64,000 nucleotides of DNA from Prevotella bivia DSM 20514 (GTDB taxonomy: Bacteria > Bacteroidota > Bacteroidia > Bacteroidales > Bacteroidaceae). The notes beneath the pieces are model-generated. The model had not been told where the DNA came from and ran no database searches. It worked only from the letters and a program-made list of their open reading frames with translations. The stretch's first letter is position 1. The number at the start of each line of letters is the position of its first letter. Both the position numbers and the translations under genes were made by a program. The stretch lies in NCBI RefSeq assembly GCF_000262545.1, contig NZ_JH660660.1:37400-101399 (forward strand), in the 5' to 3' direction. Of this stretch, positions 54,207-62,452 are shown piece by piece.

Positions 54207-54875
54207 ATGAAAAGTTCATTCCATTATTTAGCATTTTTATTGGTTACTGTAAGTGGCTTTTGTACGCTATTGTTTTCATGTTCTCAAGAGCATGAGCATA
54301 CTGCACCTGCCATTCACGATCGCGATTCGGTGTCTGTAATGACGACTTATGGTGTGAACACATTAATTTCCGATTCTGGTGTGATAAAATATCGTATCGT
54401 AACTGAAGAGTGGGAAGTAAACCAACTTCGTAACCCTTCTCGCTGGATATTTAATAAAGGTATTCTCCTCACACAGTTCGACTTAAAGAAACATGTTGTA
54501 GGATATATTCAAAGCGACTCTGCAATATACTATGATCAGCTACAGCGTTGGGTGCTTCGTGGACGTGTAAATGTGCTTACAGCTAATGGGTTAGTCTTTA
54601 GGAGTAGTCAGCTAACATGGGACGAGCGCGAACATCAAATATGGTCGCATGCTTATTCTTATCTAAAGACACCAGATAAGGAAATGCGCGGCACGTGGTT
54701 TAAGAGCGATGAACAAATGATGGATTACGAAATCCGAAATCCAAAAGGTTGGAGTATTTTTGCAGAACCTAATATGAACAGTGGATCAATGCCCCCCATG
54801 TCTTCGTCTGCTCCTATAGACACACTGCATGAAGATAACATGAAAGGCCCTGTGTTTAACCGAACTAAAAAATAA
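54207..54875 (+). CDS. lptC: LPS export protein LptC, lipoprotein form
   Basis: A periplasmic member of the Lpt bridge that receives LPS from LptB2FG. The 222-aa protein has a lipobox LLFSC (Cys25), then the LptC fold with GVIKYRIVTEEWEV and YIQSDSAIYYDQLQRWVLRG repeats. Bacteroidetes LptC is often a lipoprotein. Followed 13 bp later by a GTG-started CorC-like gene. Confidence 0.85.
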   Translation: MKSSFHYLAFLLVTVSGFCTLLFSCSQEHEHTAPAIHDRDSVSVMTTYGVNTLISDSGVIKYRIVTEEWEVNQLRNPSRWIFNKGILLTQFDLKKHVVGYIQSDSAIYYDQLQRWVLRGRVNVLTANGLVFRSSQLTWDEREHQIWSHAYSYLKTPDKEMRGTWFKSDEQMMDYEIRNPKGWSIFAEPNMNSGSMPPMSSSAPIDTLHEDNMKGPVFNRTKK

Positions 54876-54888
54876 AACTTGCTTATAA

Positions 54889-56154
54889 GTGGATATTGAC
54901 TCGATTATAGGAATTGTTATTACCATGATACTATCTGCATTCTTTTCAGGAATGGAGATAGCGTTTGTGTCAAGTAATCGTTTGTTAGCTGAAATGGATA
55001 AGGAAAAAAATGGGCTAGCACAGCGATGTTTATCTGTTTTTTATAAAAACCCAGATGGTTTTGTTTCTACGATGTTAGTAGGCAATAACATTGTACTCGT
55101 GATTTATGGTATTTTGTTTGCTAAGATCTTCGATACCACTTTATTTTATGCTTTTGAGCCAGCAACAAGAGTAATTTGTGATACACTTCTGTCTACACTT
55201 GTTATTCTTTTTACGGGTGAGTTTGTGCCAAAATCATTGTTTAAGAGTAATCCTAACCGTTTGCTTACCTTCTTTGCCCCTCTAGCTTACCTCTTTTTTG
55301 TTGTTCTTTGGCCTATTAGTAAGTTTGCTACATTTATTTCTAATATACTTTTACGTATAGTGGGTGTGAAGATAGATAAAGAAAGGGATACTAACACTTT
55401 CTCGAAGGTTGATCTTGATTATCTTGTACAAAGTTCTATTGATAATGCAAAGAGCGATGATGAAATAGAAGATGAAGTAAAAATCTTTCAGAATGCTTTA
55501 GACTTCTCTGATACAAAGGTGCGTGATTGCATGGTACCTCGAACCGAACTGAACGCAGTAGAGGAAGATTGTAGTACAGAAGAACTTCAACAACGCTTTA
55601 TCGAGAGCGGACATTCTAAGATATTAGTTTATACTGATGATATTGATCATATTAAAGGGTATATCCATTCTTCAGAGCTTTTCCGTCATAAAGAAACTTG
55701 GAAGGAGCATATTCTTGAGATGCCTTTTGTGCCAGAAACAATGACTGCTCAAAATCTTATGAAGATCTTTCTTTTGCAAAAAAAGAGTTTAGCAGTAGTG
55801 GTAGATGAGTTTGGAGGGACTAGTGGTATTGTTTCGTTAGAAGATATTGTGGAGGAAATATTTGGTGATATAGAAGACGAGCATGATAGTGCCAAATATA
55901 TAGCTAAAGATCTTGGTAATAACGAGTATTTATTGTCGGCTCGCTTGGAAATAGACAAGGTTAATGATATGTTTGATCTTGATCTTCCAGAGAATGATGA
56001 ATATATGACGCTTAGTGGATTGGTTTTATATACTTACCAAAGTTTTCCTAAGTTAAACGAGATTGTCAAAGTTGATAATTATGAAATCCGAATTATAAAA
56101 AAGACTATGACAAAAATAGAACTCGTTAAATTAAAGGTACTTTCTAAAGATTAA
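54889..56154 (+). CDS. CorC/GldE-like CBS-domain membrane protein
   Basis: A 421-aa protein with a DUF21/CNNM domain of about four transmembrane helices (about 1-160), then two CBS domains (with VRDCMVPRTEL, GHSKILVYTDD, and VVDEFGGTSGIVSLEDIVEEIFGDIEDEHD) and a C-terminal CorC/HlyC transporter domain. The start is GTG at 54889; no better ATG is in frame close by. Homologues are called hemolysin or GldE in Bacteroidetes; an ion-transport or envelope role is likely. Confidence 0.87.
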   Translation: MDIDSIIGIVITMILSAFFSGMEIAFVSSNRLLAEMDKEKNGLAQRCLSVFYKNPDGFVSTMLVGNNIVLVIYGILFAKIFDTTLFYAFEPATRVICDTLLSTLVILFTGEFVPKSLFKSNPNRLLTFFAPLAYLFFVVLWPISKFATFISNILLRIVGVKIDKERDTNTFSKVDLDYLVQSSIDNAKSDDEIEDEVKIFQNALDFSDTKVRDCMVPRTELNAVEEDCSTEELQQRFIESGHSKILVYTDDIDHIKGYIHSSELFRHKETWKEHILEMPFVPETMTAQNLMKIFLLQKKSLAVVVDEFGGTSGIVSLEDIVEEIFGDIEDEHDSAKYIAKDLGNNEYLLSARLEIDKVNDMFDLDLPENDEYMTLSGLVLYTYQSFPKLNEIVKVDNYEIRIIKKTMTKIELVKLKVLSKD

Positions 56155-56247
56155 ATGCATCAGAAATTATGTTAATTGTATTTTTGTTTGTATTTTTGTA
56201 GGCACTTTTTGAAAAGATAATAATTAAAAATAAAATAAATATCTAAA

Positions 56248-58395
56248 ATGGCAGCATTAGGAAAAATTAGAAGCAAAGGAGCCTTACTGATGATAGTTAT
56301 CGGTTTAGGCTTGCTTGGTTTTCTTGTTGAAGAAGGTGCCCGCTCTTGTTCAGGCTTGAAGGCTGAACAACATTCACAAGTGGGTGAAATTCTTGGCGAG
56401 AAGATCAGTAATCAAGACTTCCAGAAGTTGATTGAAGAATATCAGTCGGCTATTAAATTAACAATGCAACGTGATAATTTATCTGAGGAAGAACTCAATC
56501 AGGTAAAAGATCAGGTATGGCAACAACTTGTTAGCAATCGTGTATTAGAAGCTGATGCTAAGAAAGTGGGATTAACAGTAACAGAGCAGGAAATGCAAAA
56601 TGTATTGAATGATGGTACTAACCCTGCACTTGCTCAAACTCCTTTTGTTAATCAGCAAACTGGTCGTTTCGATGTAAATGCGTTGAAGCAGTTTATTGAT
56701 AGCTATAATAAGGCTAAGGCTGCAAAATCTCCACAGCTAGAGCAAATGCAGAGCATTTATAACTATTGGCTATTTGTAGAAAAGAACCTTCGCTCTCAAC
56801 TTCTTGCTCAGAAGTATCAAGGATTGCTAGCTTCTTGTGTGCTTTCTAATAAGGCAGAAGCTAAGCTTGCTTTCAAGGACAACAATGAGGAAGCTCAAAT
56901 TCAGCTTGCAGCTCTTCCTTATAGTAGTGTTAAGGATGCTGATGTTAAGATCACTGATGAGGATCTAAAAGCTAAGTATGAGGAGTTGAAAGGTGCTTTC
57001 CGTCAGACTGTTGAAACACGTGATGTAAAGTATGTTGATGTTCAAATAAAGGCAAGTGCTGCTGATCGTAATGCTATTGTAAAAGATATGAACAATATCC
57101 AAAAGCAATTGGCTTCTGCTACAGATGTTGCTTCTGTTGCAAGCAAGAGCGGTAGTATGATTCCTTATCTTGGTATTCCTGTAAGCAGTAAGGCTTATCA
57201 GCAGTATCCTGATATTGCATCTAAGATTGATTCTTTGGCAGTAGGTACAACAGGGGTTATTGAAAACGTGCAAGATAATACTTTAAACATTATTCGTGTA
57301 CTATCTAAGGAGCAATTGCCTGACTCTATACAGTTCCGTCAGATTCAGGTTGTTGCAAACACTCCTGATGAAGCTAAGGCAAAGGCTGACTCTATTCAGA
57401 AGGCTTTAGCTGGTGGAGCCGATTTCGTTGCTATTGCTAAGCGTTATGGTCAGACAGCAGATAAAACATGGTTGACAGGACAACAATATGAAGGTTCTGC
57501 TAGCATGGGTCAAGATAATCGTACTTTCTTGATGGCAATTTTGAAGGGTGAGGTAAACGCTACGCAGAACGTAGCTTTAACCCAAGGTAATGTTATCCTT
57601 CAGGTGCTTGATAAGAAAGCTATGAAAACAAAGACCGTAGCTGCTGTTATTAAGAAAGCTATTGATTTCTCTAAAGATACACGTGCAGCTGCTTACAACA
57701 AATTCTCAGAGTTTGTAGCTAAGAATACTACTTTAGCTGATATTCAAAAGAATGCAGGTAAATATGGTTATTCAGTTAAAGATTTGAAGGGTATTACAAC
57801 TGCTGAACATTATGTGGCAGGTATTCGTGGTACACGCGATGTTTTGAAATGGATCTTTGATGCTAAGCAGGGTGATATTTCTCCACTTTATGAAGTAGGC
57901 GATAACGATCACATGATGGTACTTGCTCTTAATGGTATTCACCAACAAGGCTATCGTCCTTGGGATGATGCTGAGGTTAAGGAAATGCTAAAGCGTGAAG
58001 TAATGAAGGATAAGAAAGCAGAAATGCTAATGGCTAAGCTAAAGGGTGTAAACTCTATTGCTGCAGCTCAAGCTAAGGGCGCTAAGGTTTCTACTGTTAA
58101 CCAAATTACTTTTGCTTCTCCAGCATTTATTCAAGCTGTAGGTTCAGTAGAACCCGCATTATCTGGTGCTGTTGCTGCAACTGCACAAGGTCAGTTCTCA
58201 AAAGCTCCTGTAAAGGGTAATGCTGGTGTATATGTTTTCCATGTTGTAAAGAAGGCTATGCGTGCAGGTTCTAAGTTTAATGAGACACAGCTTGAACAGC
58301 AATCTGCTCAACAAGCAATGCAACTAGTAGGTAACTATATGCAAGATCTAGTGTTAAAGGCACATGTAGTTGATAATCGCTATCTATTCTTCTAA
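56248..58395 (+). CDS. PpiD-like peptidyl-prolyl isomerase/chaperone
   Basis: A 715-aa inner-membrane-anchored periplasmic chaperone. One N-terminal transmembrane helix (about 12-30), a SurA-N-like domain (about 35-220, with LVSNRVLEADAKKVGLTVTE) and a rotamase-like domain (about 355-460, with QFRQIQVVANTPDEAKAKAD). Two TATTTTTG boxes at 56179-56186 and 56191-56198 may serve as its promoter. Probably folds outer-membrane proteins, which fits its upstream neighbours. Confidence 0.88.
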   Translation: MAALGKIRSKGALLMIVIGLGLLGFLVEEGARSCSGLKAEQHSQVGEILGEKISNQDFQKLIEEYQSAIKLTMQRDNLSEEELNQVKDQVWQQLVSNRVLEADAKKVGLTVTEQEMQNVLNDGTNPALAQTPFVNQQTGRFDVNALKQFIDSYNKAKAAKSPQLEQMQSIYNYWLFVEKNLRSQLLAQKYQGLLASCVLSNKAEAKLAFKDNNEEAQIQLAALPYSSVKDADVKITDEDLKAKYEELKGAFRQTVETRDVKYVDVQIKASAADRNAIVKDMNNIQKQLASATDVASVASKSGSMIPYLGIPVSSKAYQQYPDIASKIDSLAVGTTGVIENVQDNTLNIIRVLSKEQLPDSIQFRQIQVVANTPDEAKAKADSIQKALAGGADFVAIAKRYGQTADKTWLTGQQYEGSASMGQDNRTFLMAILKGEVNATQNVALTQGNVILQVLDKKAMKTKTVAAVIKKAIDFSKDTRAAAYNKFSEFVAKNTTLADIQKNAGKYGYSVKDLKGITTAEHYVAGIRGTRDVLKWIFDAKQGDISPLYEVGDNDHMMVLALNGIHQQGYRPWDDAEVKEMLKREVMKDKKAEMLMAKLKGVNSIAAAQAKGAKVSTVNQITFASPAFIQAVGSVEPALSGAVAATAQGQFSKAPVKGNAGVYVFHVVKKAMRAGSKFNETQLEQQSAQQAMQLVGNYMQDLVLKAHVVDNRYLFF

Positions 58396-58418
58396 AGATA
58401 TATCAAACTTTAATATAA

Positions 58419-58450
58419 AAAAGCCGTTCTACAATTGTAGAGCGGCTTTT
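58419..58450 (+). terminator. ppiD-like gene terminator
   Basis: AAAAGCCGTTCTACAA (58419-58434) pairs with TTGTAGAGCGGCTTTT (58435-58450) with one G-U pair, followed by GTATTTTTTTT. Strong terminator; convergent with nrnA. Confidence 0.9.
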
Positions 58451-58491
58451 GTATTTTTTTTGTTAATGAACGGTTTTTGTGAGCTAATTTT

Positions 58492-59532
58492 CTAATTCTT
58501 TTCTAATTCACCTCTATATGCAAGCAGTGCTTTAATAGTAACTTGCTCGGCTTCTTCCATAGAACAGTGGAGTTTGCCTCCAGCAGCATCAGCATGTCCT
58601 CCACCATTAAAGAATTTGGTTGCCATAGGTTGACAATGAAAACCATTTGACGAGCGAAGACTTACAAGAATAAGGTTTGGCTTTTCTGTATCTTCACGAA
58701 GAGAGATGCTAAGTTTAAGTCCCTTGATGAGTTGTGGGGTATTGACTAAACCCTCTAAGTCGCCTTTTATAAAGTGAAATTTTTGAAGATCGCTTTTGGT
58801 TATTATGAAATAGCTAGCATGGAGGTTTTCTATATAGTTCATTTTGTTTAAAATGATATGAGAACGAAGGCGCAAAGCATGTTCTGAATAGTTATGAAAC
58901 ACCTTATTATATATATTGTCCTTATCAATGCCTTTTTGTAATAGCAAACTGATAATAGAGAAAATCTCTGGTCGGGTAGAGTTATAAGTAAACCCGCCTG
59001 TATCAGTCATCATACCGCAATAGATACATTCGGCACAAGCCTTTGTCATATTATCGTAACCACCTAGTTGGTAAATAAGATTGAATATAATTTCTGAAGT
59101 ACTTGATAGCTGCGTAAATGATGCCTGAAGGAGGTAATTGCCTTTTGGCTGTAGATGATGGTCGATGAGGATAATAGGTGCTTGACAAGTGTCTAATACT
59201 GTTTGCATATCTTCAGTACGTGAGCTTTGACCAAAGTCGAGATAGAAAACAAGATCAGCATTGTTGAAAGCTTGTTTTACTTGTATAGTCTGCCTATCGT
59301 ATCTTAGAGTTTCTTTAAAGCCAGGAAGCCACTGTAAGAAGTCGGGAGTGGCATCGGGGTAGCACACCTTTACGCTTTGCTTACCTTGCTGCTGCAGGAA
59401 GTGCTTCCACGCTAAGGTAGAGCCTATAGCATCGCCGTCAGGAGACTTGTGGGCGCAAATAACAATGTTGTTGGCAGCAGAGATAGCCTCTTTTAGTTGA
59501 GCGGTCTCTTGCCGTTCTAATAGTTCAAACAT
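58492..59532 (-). CDS. nrnA: bifunctional oligoribonuclease/PAP phosphatase NrnA
   Basis: A DHH-family phosphoesterase that degrades very short RNAs and pAp (or c-di-AMP product pApA). The 346-aa protein has HKSPDGDAIGS (28-38), YLDFGQSSR, LIDHHLQPKG (DHH) and the DHHA1 motif GGGHADAAGGKL. Fits NrnA length (about 320-340). Confidence 0.92.
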   Translation of the reverse strand: MFELLERQETAQLKEAISAANNIVICAHKSPDGDAIGSTLAWKHFLQQQGKQSVKVCYPDATPDFLQWLPGFKETLRYDRQTIQVKQAFNNADLVFYLDFGQSSRTEDMQTVLDTCQAPIILIDHHLQPKGNYLLQASFTQLSSTSEIIFNLIYQLGGYDNMTKACAECIYCGMMTDTGGFTYNSTRPEIFSIISLLLQKGIDKDNIYNKVFHNYSEHALRLRSHIILNKMNYIENLHASYFIITKSDLQKFHFIKGDLEGLVNTPQLIKGLKLSISLREDTEKPNLILVSLRSSNGFHCQPMATKFFNGGGHADAAGGKLHCSMEEAEQVTIKALLAYRGELEKN

Positions 59533-59547
59533 ATAATATTATATGGA

Positions 59548-59576
59548 AAAGAACATATCGAAAGGATATGTTCTTT
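59548..59576 (-). terminator. nucleotidyltransferase gene terminator
   Basis: AAAGAACATATC (59548-59559) and GATATGTTCTTT (59565-59576) pair perfectly with a 5-nt loop; on the minus strand TTCCATATAA follows the final T's. It separates the nucleotidyltransferase gene from nrnA. Confidence 0.75.
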
Positions 59577-59607
59577 GATATATTCTTTTTATTGCAATAG
59601 CTTATAG

Positions 59608-60519
59608 TTAGAAAAGTTTGCTAGGGTAAACACTTTCGTCTACTAATGATTGTATTTTAGTTACAACACTTTCGCGATCTTCTGGGTAGGTTACACCAAA
59701 CCATGAACTTGTAGTATCAAGTACTTCTACACTAGCAGTGCCATCGTTGATGAGCTTATTTACCATGAGCGGAATAAAGTATTCTGACTTCTTATTCTCG
59801 ATGTTTTTCTTGTCAGAAAGAAATTCTTTAAAGTAGGCTTCACTATATTCGAAATAGTCAGGTGTAAAGCCCCAAACATTCATAGATACAGGGGTGTTAT
59901 CGTCGGTAACAACCCATTCGCCTTCATCGCCAATATATTGTACTTTTCCGTTGCGACGCTCTATCTTTGTACGTTCAACAACGTCAACAAGATGCTTCTC
60001 GGCGTTTGTTGTACAGATACCACGTGATACCGTTCCGTTTTCACTCAAGGTGTTGCCTACACGAAAGCCAACCATCGCATATTGATTTTTAGCTCCTTCT
60101 GGTAGGTTGGCAAGGAAGTTTCCTATTACCTTAAAACAATCGCGGCTATAAAAGTCATCACAATTGATAACACAGAAAGGTTCATTGATAACATTCTTTG
60201 CCATAAGTACGGCATGATTAGTACCCCATGGTTTTTCTCTGCCTTCAGGAACAGAGAAGCCTTCAGGAATATTATCAATGCTTTGAAAAACGAGTTCAGT
60301 AGGGATATGTCCCTCATATTTTGATAATACTTGTGTGCGGAATTGCTCTTCGAAGTCTTTACGGATAACGAATACAATCTTGCCAAAGCCAGCTTGAATA
60401 GCGTCATAGATAGAGTAATCCATGATAGTTTCACCATTTGGACCTAAGCCGTCAAGCTGTTTTAAACCACCGTAACGGCTACCCATGCCAGCAGCCAAAA
60501 GTAATAATGTTGGTTTCAT
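59608..60519 (-). CDS. sugar-nucleotide (NTP) transferase family protein
   Basis: A 303-aa protein with the nucleotidyltransferase signature LLLAAGMGSRYGGLKQLDGLGP (positions 6-27) and INCDDFYS (metal-binding Asp pair, near 118). It resembles Bacteroidetes nucleotidyltransferases of the glucose-1-phosphate uridylyl or thymidylyl group, but the substrate cannot be fixed. It lies downstream of the tandem 66-bp repeats, which carry -7 boxes. Confidence 0.88.
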   Translation of the reverse strand: MKPTLLLLAAGMGSRYGGLKQLDGLGPNGETIMDYSIYDAIQAGFGKIVFVIRKDFEEQFRTQVLSKYEGHIPTELVFQSIDNIPEGFSVPEGREKPWGTNHAVLMAKNVINEPFCVINCDDFYSRDCFKVIGNFLANLPEGAKNQYAMVGFRVGNTLSENGTVSRGICTTNAEKHLVDVVERTKIERRNGKVQYIGDEGEWVVTDDNTPVSMNVWGFTPDYFEYSEAYFKEFLSDKKNIENKKSEYFIPLMVNKLINDGTASVEVLDTTSSWFGVTYPEDRESVVTKIQSLVDESVYPSKLF

Positions 60520-60560
60520 TTTCTTTTTCTTAAGTTTTGTATCTTATATTTTAATTGTAA

Positions 60561-60702
60561 TGCAAAGATAGTGCAAGTGAATGCAATACAAGCTTGCTTG
60601 GCTATTGCTGAATGCAGCCTATCTTATGCAAAGATAGTGCAAGTGAATGCAATACAAGCTTGCTTGATTATTGCTGAATGCAGCCTATCTTATGCAAAGA
60701 TA
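60561..60702 (-). repeat. 66-bp promoter-bearing repeat, two tandem copies
   Basis: TGCAAAGATA occurs at 60561, 60627 and 60693, exactly 66 bp apart. The two 66-bp units between differ at only two bases (after CTTGCTTG). On the minus strand each end gives TATCTTTGCA, a -7 box; for the copy at 60561, TTG (complement of 60589-60591) lies 18 bp upstream. It faces the nucleotidyltransferase gene, about 40 bp before its start. Confidence 0.8.
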
Positions 60703-60786
60703 AGAAAAAGAAAGAGTAAAAAATCAACTTGTTAGTAGTTTTTAGTATTTGATAGACATACGTAGAGTCAACTAGCAAGTGCAAAA

Positions 60787-61725
60787 TTATAAAACGTATT
60801 TGAAGAATTCACACTTTGGTGTAGAAAAGTTTAATTTTTCTCTCGGTCTTTCGTTCAATTTCTTTTGTATCGACATTATTCTCTTGTCTGTGTAATGTTC
60901 AAACGAATCCTTTTTCGGTATATATTGTCTGATTAGTTTATTTGTATTCTCAATAGCTCCCTTTTGCCATGAGCAATATGGATCAGCGAAGTACACGGGT
61001 ACGCCTAAGAACTTGGTAATGTCCTTATGTGCTGCAAATTCAGGTCCGTTGTCTGTTGTAATGGTCTTCAGACTGTCTTTGTATGGTAGCAGTAGTTTCC
61101 TAACTACCTTTGCCAGAGGCTTTGACTGCTTTCCAAATGGCAGTTTCTGCATAAGTAGCATATTGGTGGATTTCTCCACCAGTGTGAGTATGGCATGCTG
61201 GTCAGGGTCTACGATTAAGTCCATCTCAAAATCTCCGAATCTCTTCCCGTCAACTTCCTTACTTCTTTCATGGATACTCAACCTATCTTTAATTGGAAGA
61301 TGTCTGCCCTTGGGACGATGCCTGTATTTCATCTTATGTCTTGTGTGTTTGGCAAGTTCCCCTGTTGTATCATTATGGATGATATTATAAATGGATTGGT
61401 GGGATACCTTTATCCCCTCACTCTTGCGCAGATAACCTGATATTTGTCGTGGAGACCACTGATCATTAGTGATATATTCCTTAATCCTCCAGACTAATTC
61501 ATCGGAGAGCCTGGCGTTCTTTACCGTTCTCTTTCTGCGCTGCATAGCCATATCGTGTGCCTTTGTCCAAATATACTTTCCCGATGACGTACTGTTGCGT
61601 TTGATTTCACGCGAAAGTGTTGACTGGCTGATGCCGACGATTGCGGCAATCTCTTTTCTCCCTGTTTTCTTTTGGAGTAAGGCGAAAATTTGCGACCTTT
61701 GCTCCGAGATTAATTGATGATACAT
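60787..61725 (-). CDS. IS30-family transposase
   Basis: A DDE transposase of the IS30 family, 312 aa from Met at 61725 (MYHQLISEQRSQIFAL). The longer open frame reads through an inverted repeat and is not used. The HTH is IAAIVGISQSTLSREIKRNS; the DDE core contains FEMDLIVDPD (Asp), ITTDNGPEFA (Asp) and WQKGAIENTNKLIR (Glu), with the IS30 motif KKDSFEHYT. All are intact. The element's terminal repeats and target duplication could not be identified. Confidence 0.9.
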   Translation of the reverse strand: MYHQLISEQRSQIFALLQKKTGRKEIAAIVGISQSTLSREIKRNSTSSGKYIWTKAHDMAMQRRKRTVKNARLSDELVWRIKEYITNDQWSPRQISGYLRKSEGIKVSHQSIYNIIHNDTTGELAKHTRHKMKYRHRPKGRHLPIKDRLSIHERSKEVDGKRFGDFEMDLIVDPDQHAILTLVEKSTNMLLMQKLPFGKQSKPLAKVVRKLLLPYKDSLKTITTDNGPEFAAHKDITKFLGVPVYFADPYCSWQKGAIENTNKLIRQYIPKKDSFEHYTDKRIMSIQKKLNERPREKLNFSTPKCEFFKYVL

Positions 61726-61752
61726 AAACAATACAAAGTTAGTTAATCTTTG

Positions 61753-61777
61753 GGAGACAGAGGTCTCCTTTTTTTTA
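61753..61777 (+). terminator. terminator-like hairpin at the IS30 5' side
   Basis: GGAGAC (61753-61758), AGAG, GTCTCC (61763-61768) then a T-run. It reads as an intrinsic terminator on the plus strand, toward the tRNA-Lys genes and away from the transposase. Confidence 0.5.
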
Positions 61778-61802
61778 TTTGTATTGCTGGTTGTTTCTTT
61801 TT

Positions 61803-61866
61803 CCTCACCGAGAGATGCAGACAACCTCTCGCTACGCTTCGAGAACGTCTGCATCTCTCGGTGAGG
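61803..61866. repeat. large palindrome, 20-bp arms
   Basis: CCTCACCGAGAGATGCAGAC (61803-61822) and its exact reverse complement (61847-61866) with a 24-nt centre that contains a smaller imperfect CTCTCG..CGAGAA pairing. It is much more GC-rich than its surroundings and generates spurious open frames on both strands. The 417-bp gap 61726-62142 otherwise holds no gene; TATTTTTG at 62000-62007 is a stray -7-like box. Confidence 0.8.
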
Positions 61867-62090
61867 GCTACTCTTTTATTGCACTTCGTTTTGGAACTTG
61901 CACATATTGTGGCGTTTAGCGCAGGATACAAGTTGAAATAGCTGAAATAGAAGCTTCAGATAGAAAAGTTTTCAAATATTTGTTTTTATTTCGTGGTGGT
62001 ATTTTTGTGTGCAAGATAAAGTAGTATGGCTGTGCTTATATGAAGTTGAGGTCGTTAAGTAAAAAATATCTGTAAAAAATAATAGAAAGT

Positions 62091-62122
62091 TTTGGCAGTT
62101 TGGTAATAAAGTAGTACCTTTG
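62091..62122 (+). promoter_or_regulatory. tRNA-Lys operon promoter
   Basis: TTTG (62091-62094), 20 bases, then TACCTTTG (62115-62122), full consensus. It would start transcription just before the first tRNA-Lys. Confidence 0.85.
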
Positions 62123-62142
62123 CACTCGCAAAAACAAAATGA

Positions 62143-62215
62143 GCACCCTTAGCTCAGTTGGTAGAGCAACTGACTCTTAATCAGTGGGTCTAGGGTTCGA
62201 ATCCCTAAGGGTGTA
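62143..62215 (+). tRNA. tRNA-Lys (CTT), copy 1
   Basis: A 73-nt tRNA: acceptor GCACCCT with AGGGTGT, D arm AGCTCAGTTGGTAGAGC, anticodon loop CTCTTAA (anticodon CTT, codon AAG) and T arm GGGTTCGAATCCC. CCA not encoded. Identical to copy 2, with a 33-bp spacer. Confidence 0.97.
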
Positions 62216-62248
62216 CAGTTTTGATGCACGTATATACATTTTATTTTT

Positions 62249-62321
62249 GCACCCTTAGCTCAGTTGGTAGAGCAACTGACTCTTAATCAGTGGGTCTAGG
62301 GTTCGAATCCCTAAGGGTGTA
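62249..62321 (+). tRNA. tRNA-Lys (CTT), copy 2
   Basis: The same 73-nt sequence as the first copy. The pair shares one promoter and one terminator and is probably one transcript. Confidence 0.97.
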
Positions 62322-62323
62322 CA

Positions 62324-62350
62324 AAAGAGAAGCTATAATAGCTTCTCTTT
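62324..62350 (+). terminator. tRNA-Lys terminator
   Basis: AAAGAGAAGCT (from 62324) and AGCTTCTCTTT (to 62350) form a perfect 11-bp stem with a 5-nt loop, followed by GTTGTTTTGG. Confidence 0.8.
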
Positions 62351-62452
62351 GTTGTTTTGGTAGTCTTGTATGCTTTGGGAATGCTATCGGTTTGATCATC
62401 TTATTTAGGATCTATTTATTTTGGGTCAGTCGTAAAACGGGTCAGTAGAAAT

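Noticed and set aside
60727..60780. Weak inverted repeat as an IS30 terminal repeat
   Set aside because: It pairs with itself on the same side of the transposase and has no match on the other side.
61726..61854. 43-residue extension of the IS30 transposase
   Set aside because: It reads through the palindrome; family members start near MYHQL.
61743..61941. Open frames on both strands across the palindrome
   Set aside because: They mirror each other because of the inverted repeat and have no promoter or domain.
62423..62446. Relation between GGGTCAGT copies and the GGGTCA motif in the IS21 ends
   Set aside because: Only six to eight bases are shared; too short to infer a link.
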